This document shows positions 15,966 to 27,670 of a stretch of 64,000 nucleotides of DNA, in pieces. Under the pieces are notes generated by a model, which saw only the letters and a program-made list of their open reading frames with translations, was not told where the DNA came from and made no database searches. This DNA comes from Epiperipatus broadwayi. Taxonomy: Eukaryota > Onychophora > Udeonychophora > Euonychophora > Peripatidae. A program made the translations under genes and the position numbers. The stretch lies in contig JAQFVV010012396.1 in NCBI GenBank assembly GCA_028023455.1, positions 23,634,330 to 23,698,329 on the forward strand, written 5' to 3'. Every line of letters begins with the position of its first letter. Position 1 is the stretch's first letter.

Positions 15966-16365
15966 TTAAAACAGGCAAACCTCTCCATATATATTGCCAC
16001 TTAATACAAGCCAGAGTAATCAGTGGATGCGAGAAGCTTGTGCATAAAATCCTCATCTAGTGCCTACTCATCCAATATCTCAAGACTAGTTTCTGGTTTG
16101 TGGCCTTCATCAGTGAGGAGCATAGGATCTGATAGCACTGCACCTAGATCTTAGGATCCTCACTGACAAAGGCCACAAGCCAGAAACTAGTCTGGAAATA
16201 TTGGATGAGTAGACACTAGCTGGGGATTTTATGCACAAGCCTTCTGTCATCTGTTGATTACTCTGGCTTGCATTGAGTGGCAATACATATGGAGAGTTTT
16301 GCTTGTTTTAATAACAGTTATAAGCAAGCATAAGAAATGGTGATCATGTGATGTTTATAAGTAAA
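15966..16365. mobile_element. Foldback (near-palindromic) element F1, longest copy
   Basis: The left half, from GGCAAACCTCTCCAT, reads back as the complement of the right half, which ends ATGGAGAGTTTTGC. The arms are about 150 bp, carry CAGAGTAATCA, CTTGTGCATAAAAT, CATCCAATAT and CTAGTTTCTGG, and surround a short centre near 16.13 kb. Flanking TTAA sits on both sides (about 15966 and 16309). Past the right end, GTGATCATGTGATGTTTA at about 16340 recurs next to other copies. There is no coding capacity, so it would be non-autonomous. Confidence 0.8.
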
Positions 16366-19300
16366 TTTCAAAAGAAGTGTAGAGATTCTTTTAATGTGGA
16401 TACAAATATCAGATTATGATCTAAAAATCTGTATCAGTGAGATTAAAATGAATTAGATCATAATCTAATATTTGTGTGGTAATAAGGCATTACTGGCTGT
16501 TAGGATGATTTCAAAAAAGAAAACAAATTTTTATATCAATGTTGATTAAAATAGATTTTCATTAATAATAAAGATCATGATAAAATGTGTATATTTGTGA
16601 GACTACTATTATGTAATTATAGTTTTGGAAGATTTCAAATCTGCTAGCCTTAAAGCTAATATATGGTTAAAATTACTGACATGATCACAAGTGTAAATAT
16701 TTTGCAAGTAAATTATATTTTGATTTTAAATTCATTTAGTTTTTTGTTGTTCAGAAGAATTTATTAGGAATACTTTTTTTTTAAAAAAAAAAAAAAACAT
16801 GCAAGCAAAAACTGTCATCTCCTCCTATAACAAATATTACCATTTTTTATGCCTGTGATGAAAATATAGCTTTTGTTATCATAATATTTTATATACTTTA
16901 AATTTTATCTTGTAATTTTGCATACACACATAGATAAATGAGGCCATATTTACCCACAAAGCAACTGTCATGGAAAAAAAAGATTAAATAACACAAATAC
17001 CAATGCTGAAAATTTTAGAGAAGTAGATTGAGAAAAAATGATGAAGATAATAAATACATAAGTAGTAAGAAGTAGATGTAAACAAAACATTAAGAAAATC
17101 ATGAAGTAAAAAAATGTATTAGACAGATAAATCATTAATATATAGAATGAGACTGGTAAAAATGAAATCTAAGAAAATAGTAGGAAAAAGTAGCTAAAAT
17201 TTATAATAAAAAATTAAAAGATAAAATGCCAGAATGATGTGAGCAATCTGTGTTTTAGATAATGGTTAATAATGATGACAGATACTTGTGTATGCATATG
17301 TATATTTTAATGATATGATCTTAGTAACATAAGTAATGTATATTACAAGCCTCCTAAAACAATCAAGCTTAATTTGTGGGATAAATCAAACATTTTAGAA
17401 TAACATGAAAGAAAAGTAATGTACAAAATTGCATTCTCTTATTGAAAGTGATTTTTTATATGACTTTAGAAAGATAAACATATATGCAATTGTTGTCTAT
17501 TTTGTGGATAATATGGGTTGTTGTGAAGAAGTTCCTCATCCTCTATTTTCATTGAATATCAGCCTAGAAGAGGATTACAAACAAATAATTTATCATTTCC
17601 TAAAGGAGAATTATAAGGATATAGATAAGTAATGTGTAAAATAAAGATTAAATGAATTTTCTAGTGTATTAAAAAATAAAATATAATTTATTTTGTTAAT
17701 AATTGAATTAAGATTAAACATTCCATCAAAAAAAGAAAAAAAGAAAATAGAAACCAATTAAACATAATTAAAAAAAATAATTTATGTTAAATTTTATAAA
17801 TAAACAATTAATTAATTAAGGGTAAATACAAGATAAAAAGGAGAAAAACAACTGATTATAGTATTTGAAAAAGTAAAAACAGAAAGTAAAACATGCTATG
17901 TCATATGAAAAGATTAATGAAAAAGATGGCAACATTGTGGAAAGCCAAAGTGCACATTGCCAGAATTGTATAGTTTGGAAAATTTCCATATCCTGCTTTG
18001 GAAAAATTATACATCATCTCAGCAGAAAGTGCTTTTCAATGTTGAGTCAAACATATCTAGAATGGTAAAATTCTGTGTGGTAAAAATAATAAAAAAAAAT
18101 ATTATGCTCTCCTGGTATGTTCCAACCAAACCATGAACAATGTAACTCGACCAATTTTTTTTAAATGTCTATAAGGAATTCAGAGATGAAAAAAATATTA
18201 AGATTAGCTTATTTTCCCAAGGGAGAATAATTTTTCATTGCCTGAACTTGTACAACTTGGAACATTAGGCAATATACACACAAATACAATAAGACTCCTA
18301 TGTGAATTAACCAACAAAAATTGATTTCATTTTTATCACATTTCCACCATGGATTTATTAATCTGTCTATAAAGCATACTGACTTATTTAAAGAAGCTAT
18401 ATTAAAACATTGTAAATTTATTAACATAAGAGATCTCCATAACTTACAAAATTTATTGACATATTTTATTGTATGTACTTTTGAATATAAGTATTGTTTA
18501 AATTTTTTATTGATGAATATTATTGATGTGCTATAAATTGATATGTGATTGTGTATACTTATTTATACATAATCAAAAATATTATTTTTATATTATGTTT
18601 ATTGGTTTGCTACTTTATTCATAAATTAACAATATCTAGGGATAATTTTCTTATATCAGTTGATATTACCTAAAATAAATAATGTTAATTAAATTACTTA
18701 TTATATGTGCTATTCTTTTTTAATAGTCTCATCTCCAAAATGTTTATAACAGTTTGTCGTTGATTCTGAGAATTCATGTTATGAGATAAAATGAACCAAA
18801 GTTGTAATTAAAAAACTTGTAATAGTAATGCCAAAGTTTAATAAATTTCTAGATGCTCTTTCTTAAATAAAAGTGGCATCCCAATTTAGCCTTAGTGGAG
18901 TTCAAACCCTGTATATTTAAATAAACACTTGTGAATGCTTTTTAAATGATATCCTATAAGAGATTTGATGTATTATCATAAGGAAATATAATCAGTGTAT
19001 CTTATAAAAGCAGTTATATAAAAAATAAAATATTTGATCATCATCACCCATATTTATTCTATTTAAATTTAATTAATTAAAAATCAAGTTTCAAAGATTT
19101 TTTTTTATATTAAACTAACAACTTTAATGTGATTTGATTATATGTTAGCCATGTATATCCATACATAAAGATATGTTTACATAAAAATTATCAGTATGGT
19201 CACCATCATCATCATCAGTAGAATAAATTCTAACAATAATATATATATAAAGCTAGTCAATATCTGAGTGTTAAAATTTTACTTTTTTTTTTTAATTTTC

Positions 19301-20575
19301 TTTTTGTTATGATAAATAGATAATCGAGTATTACCTATTGACTGTGTCAAGAGCTGAAAGTGTTATCTGTGAAGTCTTAATTAAAACAATTAGCTTAAAT
19401 TTGTTTAATTTGTTTAAAGCATACACAATTTACAAATTTCACAAAATCAAATCTTAAGTCATGACTACATTACATAATAGATGTATTATTATGGCATGAA
19501 ATATTTTATATAAAAATAACCATAAACTGAATACTCATAGAAGAATGACAAATTTTGTGACTAACAGTAATGGCAATATTATTTTTATATTTTGTATATC
19601 AAAATTTATTTGACCAACAAATTTATTTTGTGACTCGTAATCTCTAGCTAATAATATCCAGATACTGACTTACTTACAGCTAGTGGTTGAGATTTATTTT
19701 ATTATGGATATCTTACCTAAAAAAAATCCTAAATGTAAGTGTGGCCTAAAAAAATGTCAAGGTTCACATAGAGCAGACTCAAACATCAATTTATGAGTAT
19801 GGCTGAAAGATGTGGTAAACAATATGCCATGAGATCCTTCTTAATTTAAAAACACACACATGTATAGTAATTTGCATATTATTGTAATTTGAAGTTTTCA
19901 TCAGAAGTATGGCATACGATATCTATGTGAATTATATAAAATAAACAATTTATTATAGATACTCTCTTCTTATGTAGAATAAGACAGAAAATGCAATTGT
20001 TCGCAGGATTGTTACCTATTGGGTGATAAGGAATTTTTTTTTTTTACCTTAGTTTAATATTTATCTAAAAATACGCATTTACTGATTAATTTTTATGTCT
20101 GACTATGCTATCTGTGAGCTAGATAGATACTTTTAAAAAAATCATAAATCTGTTGGGAGTTGCAAAAAAAAATGTATTTTATTCTATTGGGATTTAAACC
20201 TAAAAACGGTATACGCCTAAAAACACAGTCTTGACAGACAGATATAATACTCACTAAATCTATGATTTTTTTTCAGTATTATATATATATAAGTTCTTAT
20301 ATACTGATTTATTATATTATAATACTGAATATAAATATGTTTCGTGTTATAAAAAATGTCGATTTAGCCTAACCCATTGTGGTTCAACGCTGATTCAGTG
20401 AGTTGATGAAGTTACAAGGTACTGATTACAATAAGTACGTCATTAAAATTATGTTAAAGTTAATTGTCAAAGTTTATTTTCATACTTGACAAAAGATTGT
20501 ATTGAGGTGCTTCACTTTCACTGTGTCATTTGAAGAACATAAATAAGATATAAGTTGAGTTTTTTTTTCCATATG
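16366..20575. other. AT-rich non-coding stretch
   Basis: I see no supported gene or element. Short open frames near 17.4 and 18.3 kb carry no recognisable motif. Homopolymer A/T runs and short CAT triplets (about 19.2 kb) are the only structure noticed. Confidence 0.5.
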
Positions 20576-20581
20576 TCATAG

Positions 20582-20676
20582 CATCGGACGGGAGGCGAAC
20601 CCGCAACAACCGTCTGCAACCAACTGCTTGCTTGCAAGGCAGCTGCGCTGACATCTCGGCTAACAACGAGTACATT
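20582..20676 (-). repeat. GC-rich tRNA-derived SINE (family S1)
   Basis: On the minus strand the element reads box A-like TTAGCCGAGATGTCAGC, an anticodon-arm-like CTGC...GCAG hairpin, then box B-like GGGTTCGCCTCCCG. It finishes CCGATGCTATGACA followed by an A-run, which is read as poly-T on + at about 20562-20570. The same ending is shared with the + strand copy at 21.3 kb. The long segment between the anticodon-like arm and box B resembles a type II (Ser/Leu-like) variable arm. GC content is far above the background. Pol III would drive it if intact. Confidence 0.7.
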
Positions 20677-21307
20677 TTATATCGTTATTATACAAACTTG
20701 AATAATATTTATAATAATTTCTTCTTAATGATATTTATTTTTCCACTACAGCGTGTATATATATATTACGGGTGAAGCTTATATTCTGTACAATAATTTC
20801 ATGTTTAAACTTGCTTCTTCTTGTCTACATATTCCAGTTATACAATTTTATATAATATTTTAGCTTACAATATTTTTTGTTATTTAAATACAAATGTCTC
20901 TTTTTTGAGTATTTAAATGATTTAATATTTTTAAAATGATTTCTCTTTCCCCCTCTTATAAGAAAAGAAAAGAAATGTAAAATAATCTATAACGTCTCCC
21001 ATAAAAGTTCTAGGCTTATATTCATTCTAAAAGTCAAACATTATTGTTAAAAGTCTTCTTTTTGTAATTGTAGGAATTCTCTAAAAATCTCTTATCTTAA
21101 TTAAATTTGTAAGAACAATGGATAATTTTACTTTCAAAATCAGAAAGTTGTAATAAAAAACAGATATAATTGGGTTTAAAACTTTATTACTTTTTGTTTG
21201 TTTTCTTTTTGAATTTCACTAATCGCTGTTATTTTCAATTGAGTACAATTATTTGCATATGAATTGTTCACTTGAAATGTGGTCTTTTAATTTGAATAAT
21301 AACTATA

Positions 21308-21432
21308 CAAAAATCCGCTTGCATTGGTGGTCGAGAGGTCAGCGCGTCTGCCTTGCACTTGCAGGCAGTTGCCCGGGTTGCGGTTCGCGTTCCGGCCGAT
21401 GCTATGACACTTTAAAAAAAAAAAAATCTGTT
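21308..21432 (+). repeat. GC-rich tRNA-derived SINE (family S1), second copy
   Basis: A seven-base acceptor-like stem pairs GCATTGG (about 21322) with CCGATGC (about 21397), with one G-T pair. Between them lie box A-like TGGTCGAGAGGTCAGC, a CTGCC...GGCAG arm and box B-like GGTTCGCGTTCC. After the acceptor strand come TATGACACTT and an A-run of about 13, the same tail as the 20.6 kb copy. The anticodon loop is too long for a normal tRNA, which favours a SINE over a functional tRNA gene. Confidence 0.7.
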
Positions 21433-21434
21433 AT

Positions 21435-22085
21435 TTTTTCTTCTACAACTGCTTGTTAATTTAAATATAATTTAATAGTAATGGCAAGAAAAAAAAGTCG
21501 TTGAATTAATACTTACTGCGATCTGCAAATCTTTTGAATACAAGTTTTATTATTATTTTTTTATGATGGCATAAAAATACTTAAATTGTTAAGTGATTAA
21601 AAGATCATACAACATTTGAGCACTAACCAAACACGTGAAATTTGAATATTGAAATGTTGAGCTTTGATTTATAATTTGTATTTATTACATCAATTAATCT
21701 CCCATCGTCTCAACCGTACAAGGCAAGCTAGTTGGGAAACATGTGTACATGTTTCTGACTGTGTACAAAAGCTCATTAAATTTTATGATACAGTTCTTCT
21801 GGTGAAGACTATAGATCAGAAATTATTCTGGGAATTAAGATAGTGAAGCACTGGATAGTGATTTAATAAGCATTCCATCAAATCATGAATCGATTACTTA
21901 ATTTTATAATAGATAACAGCAATAGAATAGAAAAGACTATTTGCTTTTGAAAAGCATAGTATAAGCTGAGATCATTTAAGATGTTTATTAGTTTTATCAC
22001 AACAAGTATCTTTTAGTGTTACATAAATTGTTATTAATTATTCTTTGTTAGTTAAAAATTTTTTATAATTCATTTAACCTTGACT
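21435..22085. other. AT-rich non-coding stretch
   Basis: No gene or repeat is recognised here. Confidence 0.5.
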
Positions 22086-22089
22086 CCTC

Positions 22090-22170
22090 TGTGTTGTTAG
22101 TGCAGTTGGTAGAGTATCTGACATGGGATCAGAAGATCCCAGAATCAATTCTGGCCACTCTGACACTTAA
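22090..22170 (+). repeat. tRNA-like pseudogene or SINE head
   Basis: Box A-like TTAGTGCAGTTGGTAGAGT (22097-22115) is followed by a perfect 5-bp anticodon-like stem, TCTGA/TCAGA, with a 7-nt loop CATGGGA whose central bases read TGG. A 5-bp T-like stem CCAGA/TCTGG then encloses ATCAAT. No good acceptor stem forms, and the T-loop lacks the TTC start. It is therefore a decayed tRNA copy or the head of a SINE. Confidence 0.5.
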
Positions 22171-22299
22171 ACTTCTTACAAATTCCCATGCAAAAAACAC
22201 ATTAGCATTTTTATGGACATTAAAATTATTTAGATGCATGAAAAACTCCATTTTTTAATATTTCATATCTTTTTATATAATAGCATTTATAATTAATAA

Positions 22300-22800
22300 T
22301 AATAATCTATATGTTTATTTCCTGGGAGTTCATAAAAAGGTTGAGTACTGAAAGTGATAGTTCTGGACACCCAATTGAGGGATATTAAGCTTAGGAGTCT
22401 GTCATACTACTATACTAAACCAGGCAAAGGATTATTTGTAATTAATGGTTCAACTTATATATAAATCAATAATTTAGTGCAGCATATATACTAATCAGTA
22501 AAAGGAATTTGACCTTTAAACATGTGCTGTTTTCAGAGCTTATTTTTGTATAAGTCAACCCTTACATACCAAGTTTAACTCAGATCTTGATTCTATTCTG
22601 GGTTTGATGTTTAATTGACAATTGAATTGTAAAAATTTTGATGTTGTCTTACACAGAAGAAAAAGTATCTTATTTTTAATCACCTGCGATTAAACATATA
22701 TTAGTTTAAAATATTTATAAATCATTAATTTAGTGTGTAGATGTAAAACTTTAAATATGAACAGCGCCTGTTTGGAGATTAATCTTCTTCTACTGATTAG
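22300..22800. repeat. Dispersed repeat related to 23.69-24.0 kb
   Basis: The stretch with TTTAATTGACAATTGAATTG, then ATTTTGATGTTGTCTTACA (about 22608-22660), matches the complement of about 23720-23790. The stretch TGTAGATGTAAAACTTTAAA...GATTAATCTTCTTCTACTGATTA (22735-22800) matches 23885-23950 on the same strand. Mixed orientation of the matching blocks suggests a palindromic element. Full boundaries were not resolved. Confidence 0.5.
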
Positions 22801-22808
22801 ATATATAT

Positions 22809-23176
22809 GATTACATTTTGAATTACAAGTACCAAATTAACTCAATTCACTTTAGATAAATATAGTAATGACTATTATTAATAATTTACTAAACAAGGGA
22901 TTATCTCTAGCACATATATAAACTTTAAAACTTAACAAAAGATTAATGTATCTAATTTTTTAAAATTAAACACAGAAGCAAACTGTGGTTGTGTGTTTAC
23001 TTTTAAAACATCAGACATATTAATCTTTAATTGAGTTTTAAAATTTATATCCGTGCTAGAGATAATCTCTAGTTTAGTAAATGATTAATAATAGTCATTA
23101 CTATATTTATCTAAAGTGGATGGTGTCAATGTTGTGGGTTGAATTAATTTGACACTTGTAATTCAAAATATAATTA
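22809..23176. mobile_element. Foldback MITE-like element F2
   Basis: The left arm starts TACATTTTGAATTACAAGT and continues through TTTAGATAAATATAGTAATG, TAATAATTTACTAAAC and GATTATCTCTAGCAC. The right arm, 23.03-23.18 kb, carries the complements of these in reverse order. Arms are about 140 bp with a ~90-bp centre. The right arm has a small unmatched insertion near 23.12-23.14 kb. There is no open frame, so it is a non-autonomous foldback element. Confidence 0.75.
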
Positions 23177-23228
23177 TTTAATATAGATAAATATTTTTCA
23201 TGTAATAATGATATATATGAAAGATAGA

Positions 23229-23300
23229 GACCTGAACTAACTGATGAGTGCTGGTTCAGCATGAAATGCATATTGAGAGTCATTTGTCTTTTATTGTATC
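23229..23300 (+). repeat. R1 repeat, short fragment
   Basis: The core AACTGATGAGTGCTGGTTCAG, then ATGAAATGCATATTG, matches the centre of the longer R1 copies at 24.8, 39.0, 58.8 and 59.6 kb. The ends of the family are missing. Confidence 0.65.
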
Positions 23301-23351
23301 TTTATTTATATGAATTTAAAAGAATATGTAGTAATACTTAGTTTAAAACAT

Positions 23352-23630
23352 TAAGCATCACATGATCACTATCTTATACTAGCACATACTTGTTTGTAAA
23401 CAAAGCAAAAACCTCTCCATACAGTATTGCCACCCTGTACCAACCAGAGTAATCAATGAATGCAAGCTCCTCACTGACGATGGCCACAAGCCAGAAACTA
23501 GTCTCAGGATATTAGATGAGTAGGCATTAGATAGGGATTTTATGCACAAGCTTTCTGGCATTCATTGATTATTCTGGCTGGCACAGGGTGGCAATACTGT
23601 ATGGAGAGTTTTGCTTTGTTTACAATACTG
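23352..23630. mobile_element. Foldback element F1, second full copy
   Basis: Terminal TGTAAACAAAGC (about 23396) and its complement GCTTTGTTTACA (to 23624) bound arms with CTCCATACAGTATTGCCACC and the family blocks CAGAGTAATCAATGAATG, GCACAAGC and CTAGTCT. The left arm lacks part of the middle, so the arms are unequal. Upstream, CATCACATGATCAC (about 23356) is the complement of the motif flanking the 16 kb copy, which suggests the true element reaches this far. No coding capacity is present. Confidence 0.75.
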
Positions 23631-23689
23631 AGTTTATTTAATATATTCATTAGATATATATGTTATTATTGATTTATAATAATTCTAAA

Positions 23690-24000
23690 CTGATATACAT
23701 TTAAGTGCAGATGATTTAAAATGAGATTCTTTCTCTTTCTTGTAAGATAACATCAAAATTTGTACAATTCAGTTGTCAATTAAAACATCAGGCATAGCAT
23801 ATTCAGTAAGGATTGGCTTATATAGAATCAGACCTAAGCACAAGTGATTCACTTGCATTTTTAAAATCTTACTGATGGATGAGTGCATGTAGATTTAAGA
23901 CTTTAAAAATAAACAACACATGTTTGAAAGTTAACTTCCTTCTGCTGATTACAACTTATGTAACATGTTATAAGTTTGAACATGGTTTGCTGTCTCCAGA
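23690..24000. repeat. Dispersed repeat related to 22.3-22.8 kb
   Basis: Blocks in this region match the 22.3-22.8 kb repeat, partly inverted (23720-23790) and partly direct (23885-23950). They flank the F1 and F2 insertions, so this could be one palindromic element interrupted by others or two separate copies. Confidence 0.45.
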
Positions 24001-24054
24001 ATTACCTTTTCTACCATTATATCAAACAATTCAGAGAACTGTGGCCATTGCCCG

Positions 24055-24056
<2 letters not shown>

Positions 24057-24102
<46 letters not shown>
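24057..24102. repeat. TA dinucleotide microsatellite
   Basis: An uninterrupted AT/TA run of about 45 nt. Confidence 0.95.
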
Positions 24103-24103
<1 letters not shown>

Positions 24104-24640
24104 CAAACCATATGCTGTTTTATTTTGAACTTTTTTATTTCAATTAATAAAACATACTGGTTGAGTGATTAAAAGGATATGATATCAAGTATCTGGAATG
24201 CATGAAATAATAATAAATTTAGAAAATGAATAGAATTTAATCTCGAAAACTGCAATTTTTCTTTTTGTCTATTTTTTTTATCTGCACTCTATTGTGTAAA
24301 TAACCATTCACTTTTGCTTTTACTTATCTAACTAATTTCTATCATACTTTCATAATACAATTACATCTACACAAAGTCATATATATATATATTTAATATT
24401 TAAAGATGTTTTTAAACATGTAATATTTTTTCTTCTTTTTTTCCTATGTATTGATTTTTACTTTAATATATCATACCATTTACACCTTTCTTTAACACTT
24501 TATCAATACTCTTTATTTATATCAAAACTAACAGTTTCAACTGTCGTGCAGTCATCACCAGAGCTACAATATTCAAATATATAATTAATACACTTATACA
24601 CATATTCATTTTTGTTTATATTGTGTATTTAATTATGTAT

Positions 24641-24730
24641 ATGAATATGTGTATAAGTGTTAAATTGGAATATGAGTATAAGTGTTAAATTGGAATATGT
24701 GTATAAGTGTTAAATTTGTTAAATTGGAAT
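24641..24730 (+). repeat. Short tandem repeat, ~25-27-bp unit, about three copies
   Basis: The unit containing GTATAAGTGTTAAATTGGAA repeats at about 24651, 24676 and 24700. An inverted partner, TTAATACACTTATACACATA, lies upstream near 24585, so the locus could also form a hairpin. Confidence 0.7.
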
Positions 24731-24774
24731 GATAAGCTATTTGATAATATTGTCAAGTTTGTCTAAAATAGAGT

Positions 24775-25035
24775 GTTGAAGAGTGGAGAAGATTGAAGCC
24801 TGTCCATTAATGTTTGAAGATTTGCTATTTAATATAAACTGAGCACTGATTATGTATGTGTGTGGGAATTGATGATCTGGACCAACTTATGAGTCCTGGT
24901 TCAGCACAAAATACGAATATTGGAGATCCTTTATCTTTTTCACATGTATGTGGTCGTGTGCATCGGTTGTAGAAGATAAAATGGATATCTATAGGGAACT
25001 AGAAAGTCTGAGTTCAAATCCCATCTAATTAATGT
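24775..25035 (+). repeat. R1 dispersed repeat copy
   Basis: The order of blocks is TTGAAGAGTGGAG, GCCTGTCCATTAA, ATAAACTGAGCACTGAT, GATCTGGACCAACT, GGTTCAGCA and ACATGTATGTGGTC. It ends with AAAGTCTGAGTTCAAATCCC. The last part contains a box B-like GTTCAAATCC, and the ~50 nt before it are weakly tRNA-like in other copies. The same order occurs at 39.0 kb and 59.45-59.77 kb, and in reverse at 58.8 and 59.2 kb. Confidence 0.75.
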
Positions 25036-25039
25036 AGAA

Positions 25040-27095
25040 TAGTATATTTTTTTTACTAAAAATAAAGTATTTCATAATATTTAATTAAAACAAAATATTC
25101 GATTCAGATTTATAATTTTATTATCCAAAAAATCTTTTTATTAAAAGCATTATTGTTTATTAAATTAACTTTTTTTGAAAGTTGTTTACATTTTAATAAA
25201 TTTGTTTTTATGTCAAAGTGTATTTGTTACTTCATAAATAAATGTCATCAAAATTGAGGAATGAAGTTGTTAAGCTTAAATCATTTGCCATTATTTTCTT
25301 ATTTCAAATATACTCATGTTACAAATATATATATATTTTTTTTAATTCTGTTTTTTTTTTTTTTTTTTGATTTTGACTGTTGGATCAAGTTAAAAGATTT
25401 CATTTCCAAATGACTTTTTTTTAGTAATTACAATTTTAAATAAAATTTAATACAAAGTGAATACAACACATAATTTATAAATATTAATTTAAATTATTAT
25501 TATTACATGACAATAAAGAGGGAATTAAACACTTATATAAATATTATCTTCTAATAATTGCGATATTAAAAAAATAAAAATAATAGTATACACAATGCTT
25601 TATTTTATTGCTTATAAATTCAGTATACTACACTCATTTAAATAACAGAAATCATTTAATTATTAGTCAATAAATGATTATCTTACTATTTTAGCTGGAT
25701 GATAGAGGTATCATTAATTTTAATTCATCAGATGATTAACTATTATTGCTTTAATCATAAAGCGAAAGTATGTTCGTAATATGAAACAGCCATTGTTATT
25801 AATGAAAGAAGTATTACATTCCAATGGACAACAATTATATATAATATCTTTAATATTTTATTTAAAGATCCTTCTAATATTCCAAAAATGCAATTGTAAA
25901 ATCATAACACTGGATAAGTTTATTTTATCTTGCTAAATACTCTAATCTTAAATCTGTTGCTATAAAAAAATATTTTTGTTGGAATGGACATGTAAATAAA
26001 TAAATGTTATATGGCTTCCTCAGATCAGGTTTTATTTTAGAATTGAGCATTATTTTCATGTAAGAAACACATATCTTTTAACATTGTAAGTATTATCTCA
26101 AAGATAATTTAATGTTATCAGATATTGGTTTCAGAAAATATAACATATTTTTTTTAAAAAAGTTTGCTATAGAAGATAGTCTTGTAAAATTTAAACTAAC
26201 AGATTAAAGGATTAGAATGTGATATAAACACATATTTGTGTTTTTCATTTTGATACCTATGGTGATCACAAATTGCCTTTTAATCTTTTATATCTATGTA
26301 TTTTGATTATGAAATTAAAATAATCATTCTGTTTATAAGCGATGAGTAATGTACATTTGACTGATTAGACAGATTTAAAAAAAAGCAAAAAAAAAGCTAT
26401 GATGATTATACAAACAAGCAGTATTTTATTGGTAAATTATTAATAAAATAGTCATACATCAATGAAAACATTCGAAAGCATTTCACTCTTTAGCAAACAT
26501 TTGTGGCTAGCAACTATAACTAAATGACAACGAATTAATTTATTATTAATTTATACTCATAATTTTTAAAAATTATTAAACCACTGAAAGATGGAGATTT
26601 TTCTCTGATTATTCAGTTTTTCTAATCTGTAGCCTCTTTTCTCTATATAACACCATCAAATTGTCTTGTTTCATTCATCCATTCACATGGTCTCTGAGTC
26701 TTTCTTGATCTCTTGGATCCAATTTAAAATTCCAACTATCTGCCTATTAATATTTCTTCTAACAATATGCCAAACTCAGCTCTATGTTAGTTTATTAAGC
26801 CATTAAATGATATCAATGATGTAAATATTAATTGTACTAATATTTAAGAGTTGCAGAGAAATCTTGTCTGATAAATATTACCTACTATAATTATCTCATT
26901 CAGATATATATAAAAAAAAAAAAACTATAATCAAAAATATCTAATAAGCACTAGTTTAAGTCATTAAAATTGTCCTGACATAGAAGCATTAAGAAAATAA
27001 TAATGTACTATTTGAAAAAAATAAAAATAAATAGTTGTTGACAATATTGGATAATTCTTCTAATGAATAAATAACACAATAACTCTATCAAATAA
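25040..27095. other. AT-rich non-coding stretch
   Basis: I see no gene. It contains a TA run and a poly-T run of about 17 at 25.33-25.37 kb. Confidence 0.5.
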
Positions 27096-27096
27096 T

Positions 27097-27670
27097 ATAA
27101 ATTATTGTACACCTATAAAATGTGACAATAAGAGTAGAAAAAATTCAAAAACTATTAATCACTAATATTATTTTGCCAAGTGCTTTCAATTAGCATAACC
27201 CTAGTGTTCAACTGAGCATGCACTGGAATATTAACCATTCAGTTCCAATATGTCACCATGAGTTTGATATACAGTAAAGAAAGCACTTTGAAATCAGCAT
27301 AACACTAGGGTTCCACTGAGCATGTACTGGAATATTAACTGTTCAGTTCCAATATGTTACCATGAGTCTGGTATACAGTAAAGAAAGCACTTTAAAATCA
27401 GCATAACTATAGTGTTGCACTGAGCATGCCCTGGAATATTAACCGTTCAGTTCCAATATGTCATCATGAGTCTGGTACACAGTAAAGAAAGAACTTTGCA
27501 ATCAGCTTAACACTAGTGTTCCACTGAGCATGCACTGGAATATTAACCATTCAGTTCCCATATGTTACTATGGGTCTGGTACACAGTACAGAAAGCACGT
27601 GGCAAAATAATATTAGTGCTTAATAGTTTTTTTTTTCTACTCTGGTTGTCATGTACAATAATTCTTTTAA
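27097..27670. mobile_element. Terminal-inverted-repeat element with a 104-bp tandem core
   Basis: The left flank (27.10-27.18 kb) contains ATTGTACA, GACAATAAGAGTAGAAAAAA, AACTATTAA and CTAATATTATTTTGCCA. The right flank (27.60-27.67 kb) carries the complements in reverse order: TGGCAAAATAATATTAG, TTAATAGTT, TTTTTTCTACTCTGGTTGTC and TGTACAATAAT. Between them lie four copies of a 104-bp unit. There is no open frame. Short central satellite arrays inside inverted-repeat or Helitron-like elements are known in other invertebrates, but the family here is not recognised. Confidence 0.8.
27181..27596. repeat. Four-copy tandem array, period 104 bp
   Basis: The marker CTGGAATATTAAC recurs at 27223, 27327, 27431 and 27535, exactly 104 bp apart. 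Each unit also contains AGTGTTCCACTGAGCATG, TTCAGTTCCAATATGT and ACAGTAAAGAAAGCAC-type blocks. Copies differ by scattered substitutions, so the array is not brand new, yet the spacing is fully conserved. Confidence 0.95.

Noticed and set aside
22093-22163. Functional tRNA-Pro(TGG) gene
   Set aside because: The anticodon and T-like stems form, but the acceptor stem does not and the T-loop lacks the conserved TTC start, so a pseudogene or SINE head is more likely.
23379-23561. 60-codon minus-strand open frame
   Set aside because: It lies entirely within the F1 foldback element and has the same sequence as its arms.
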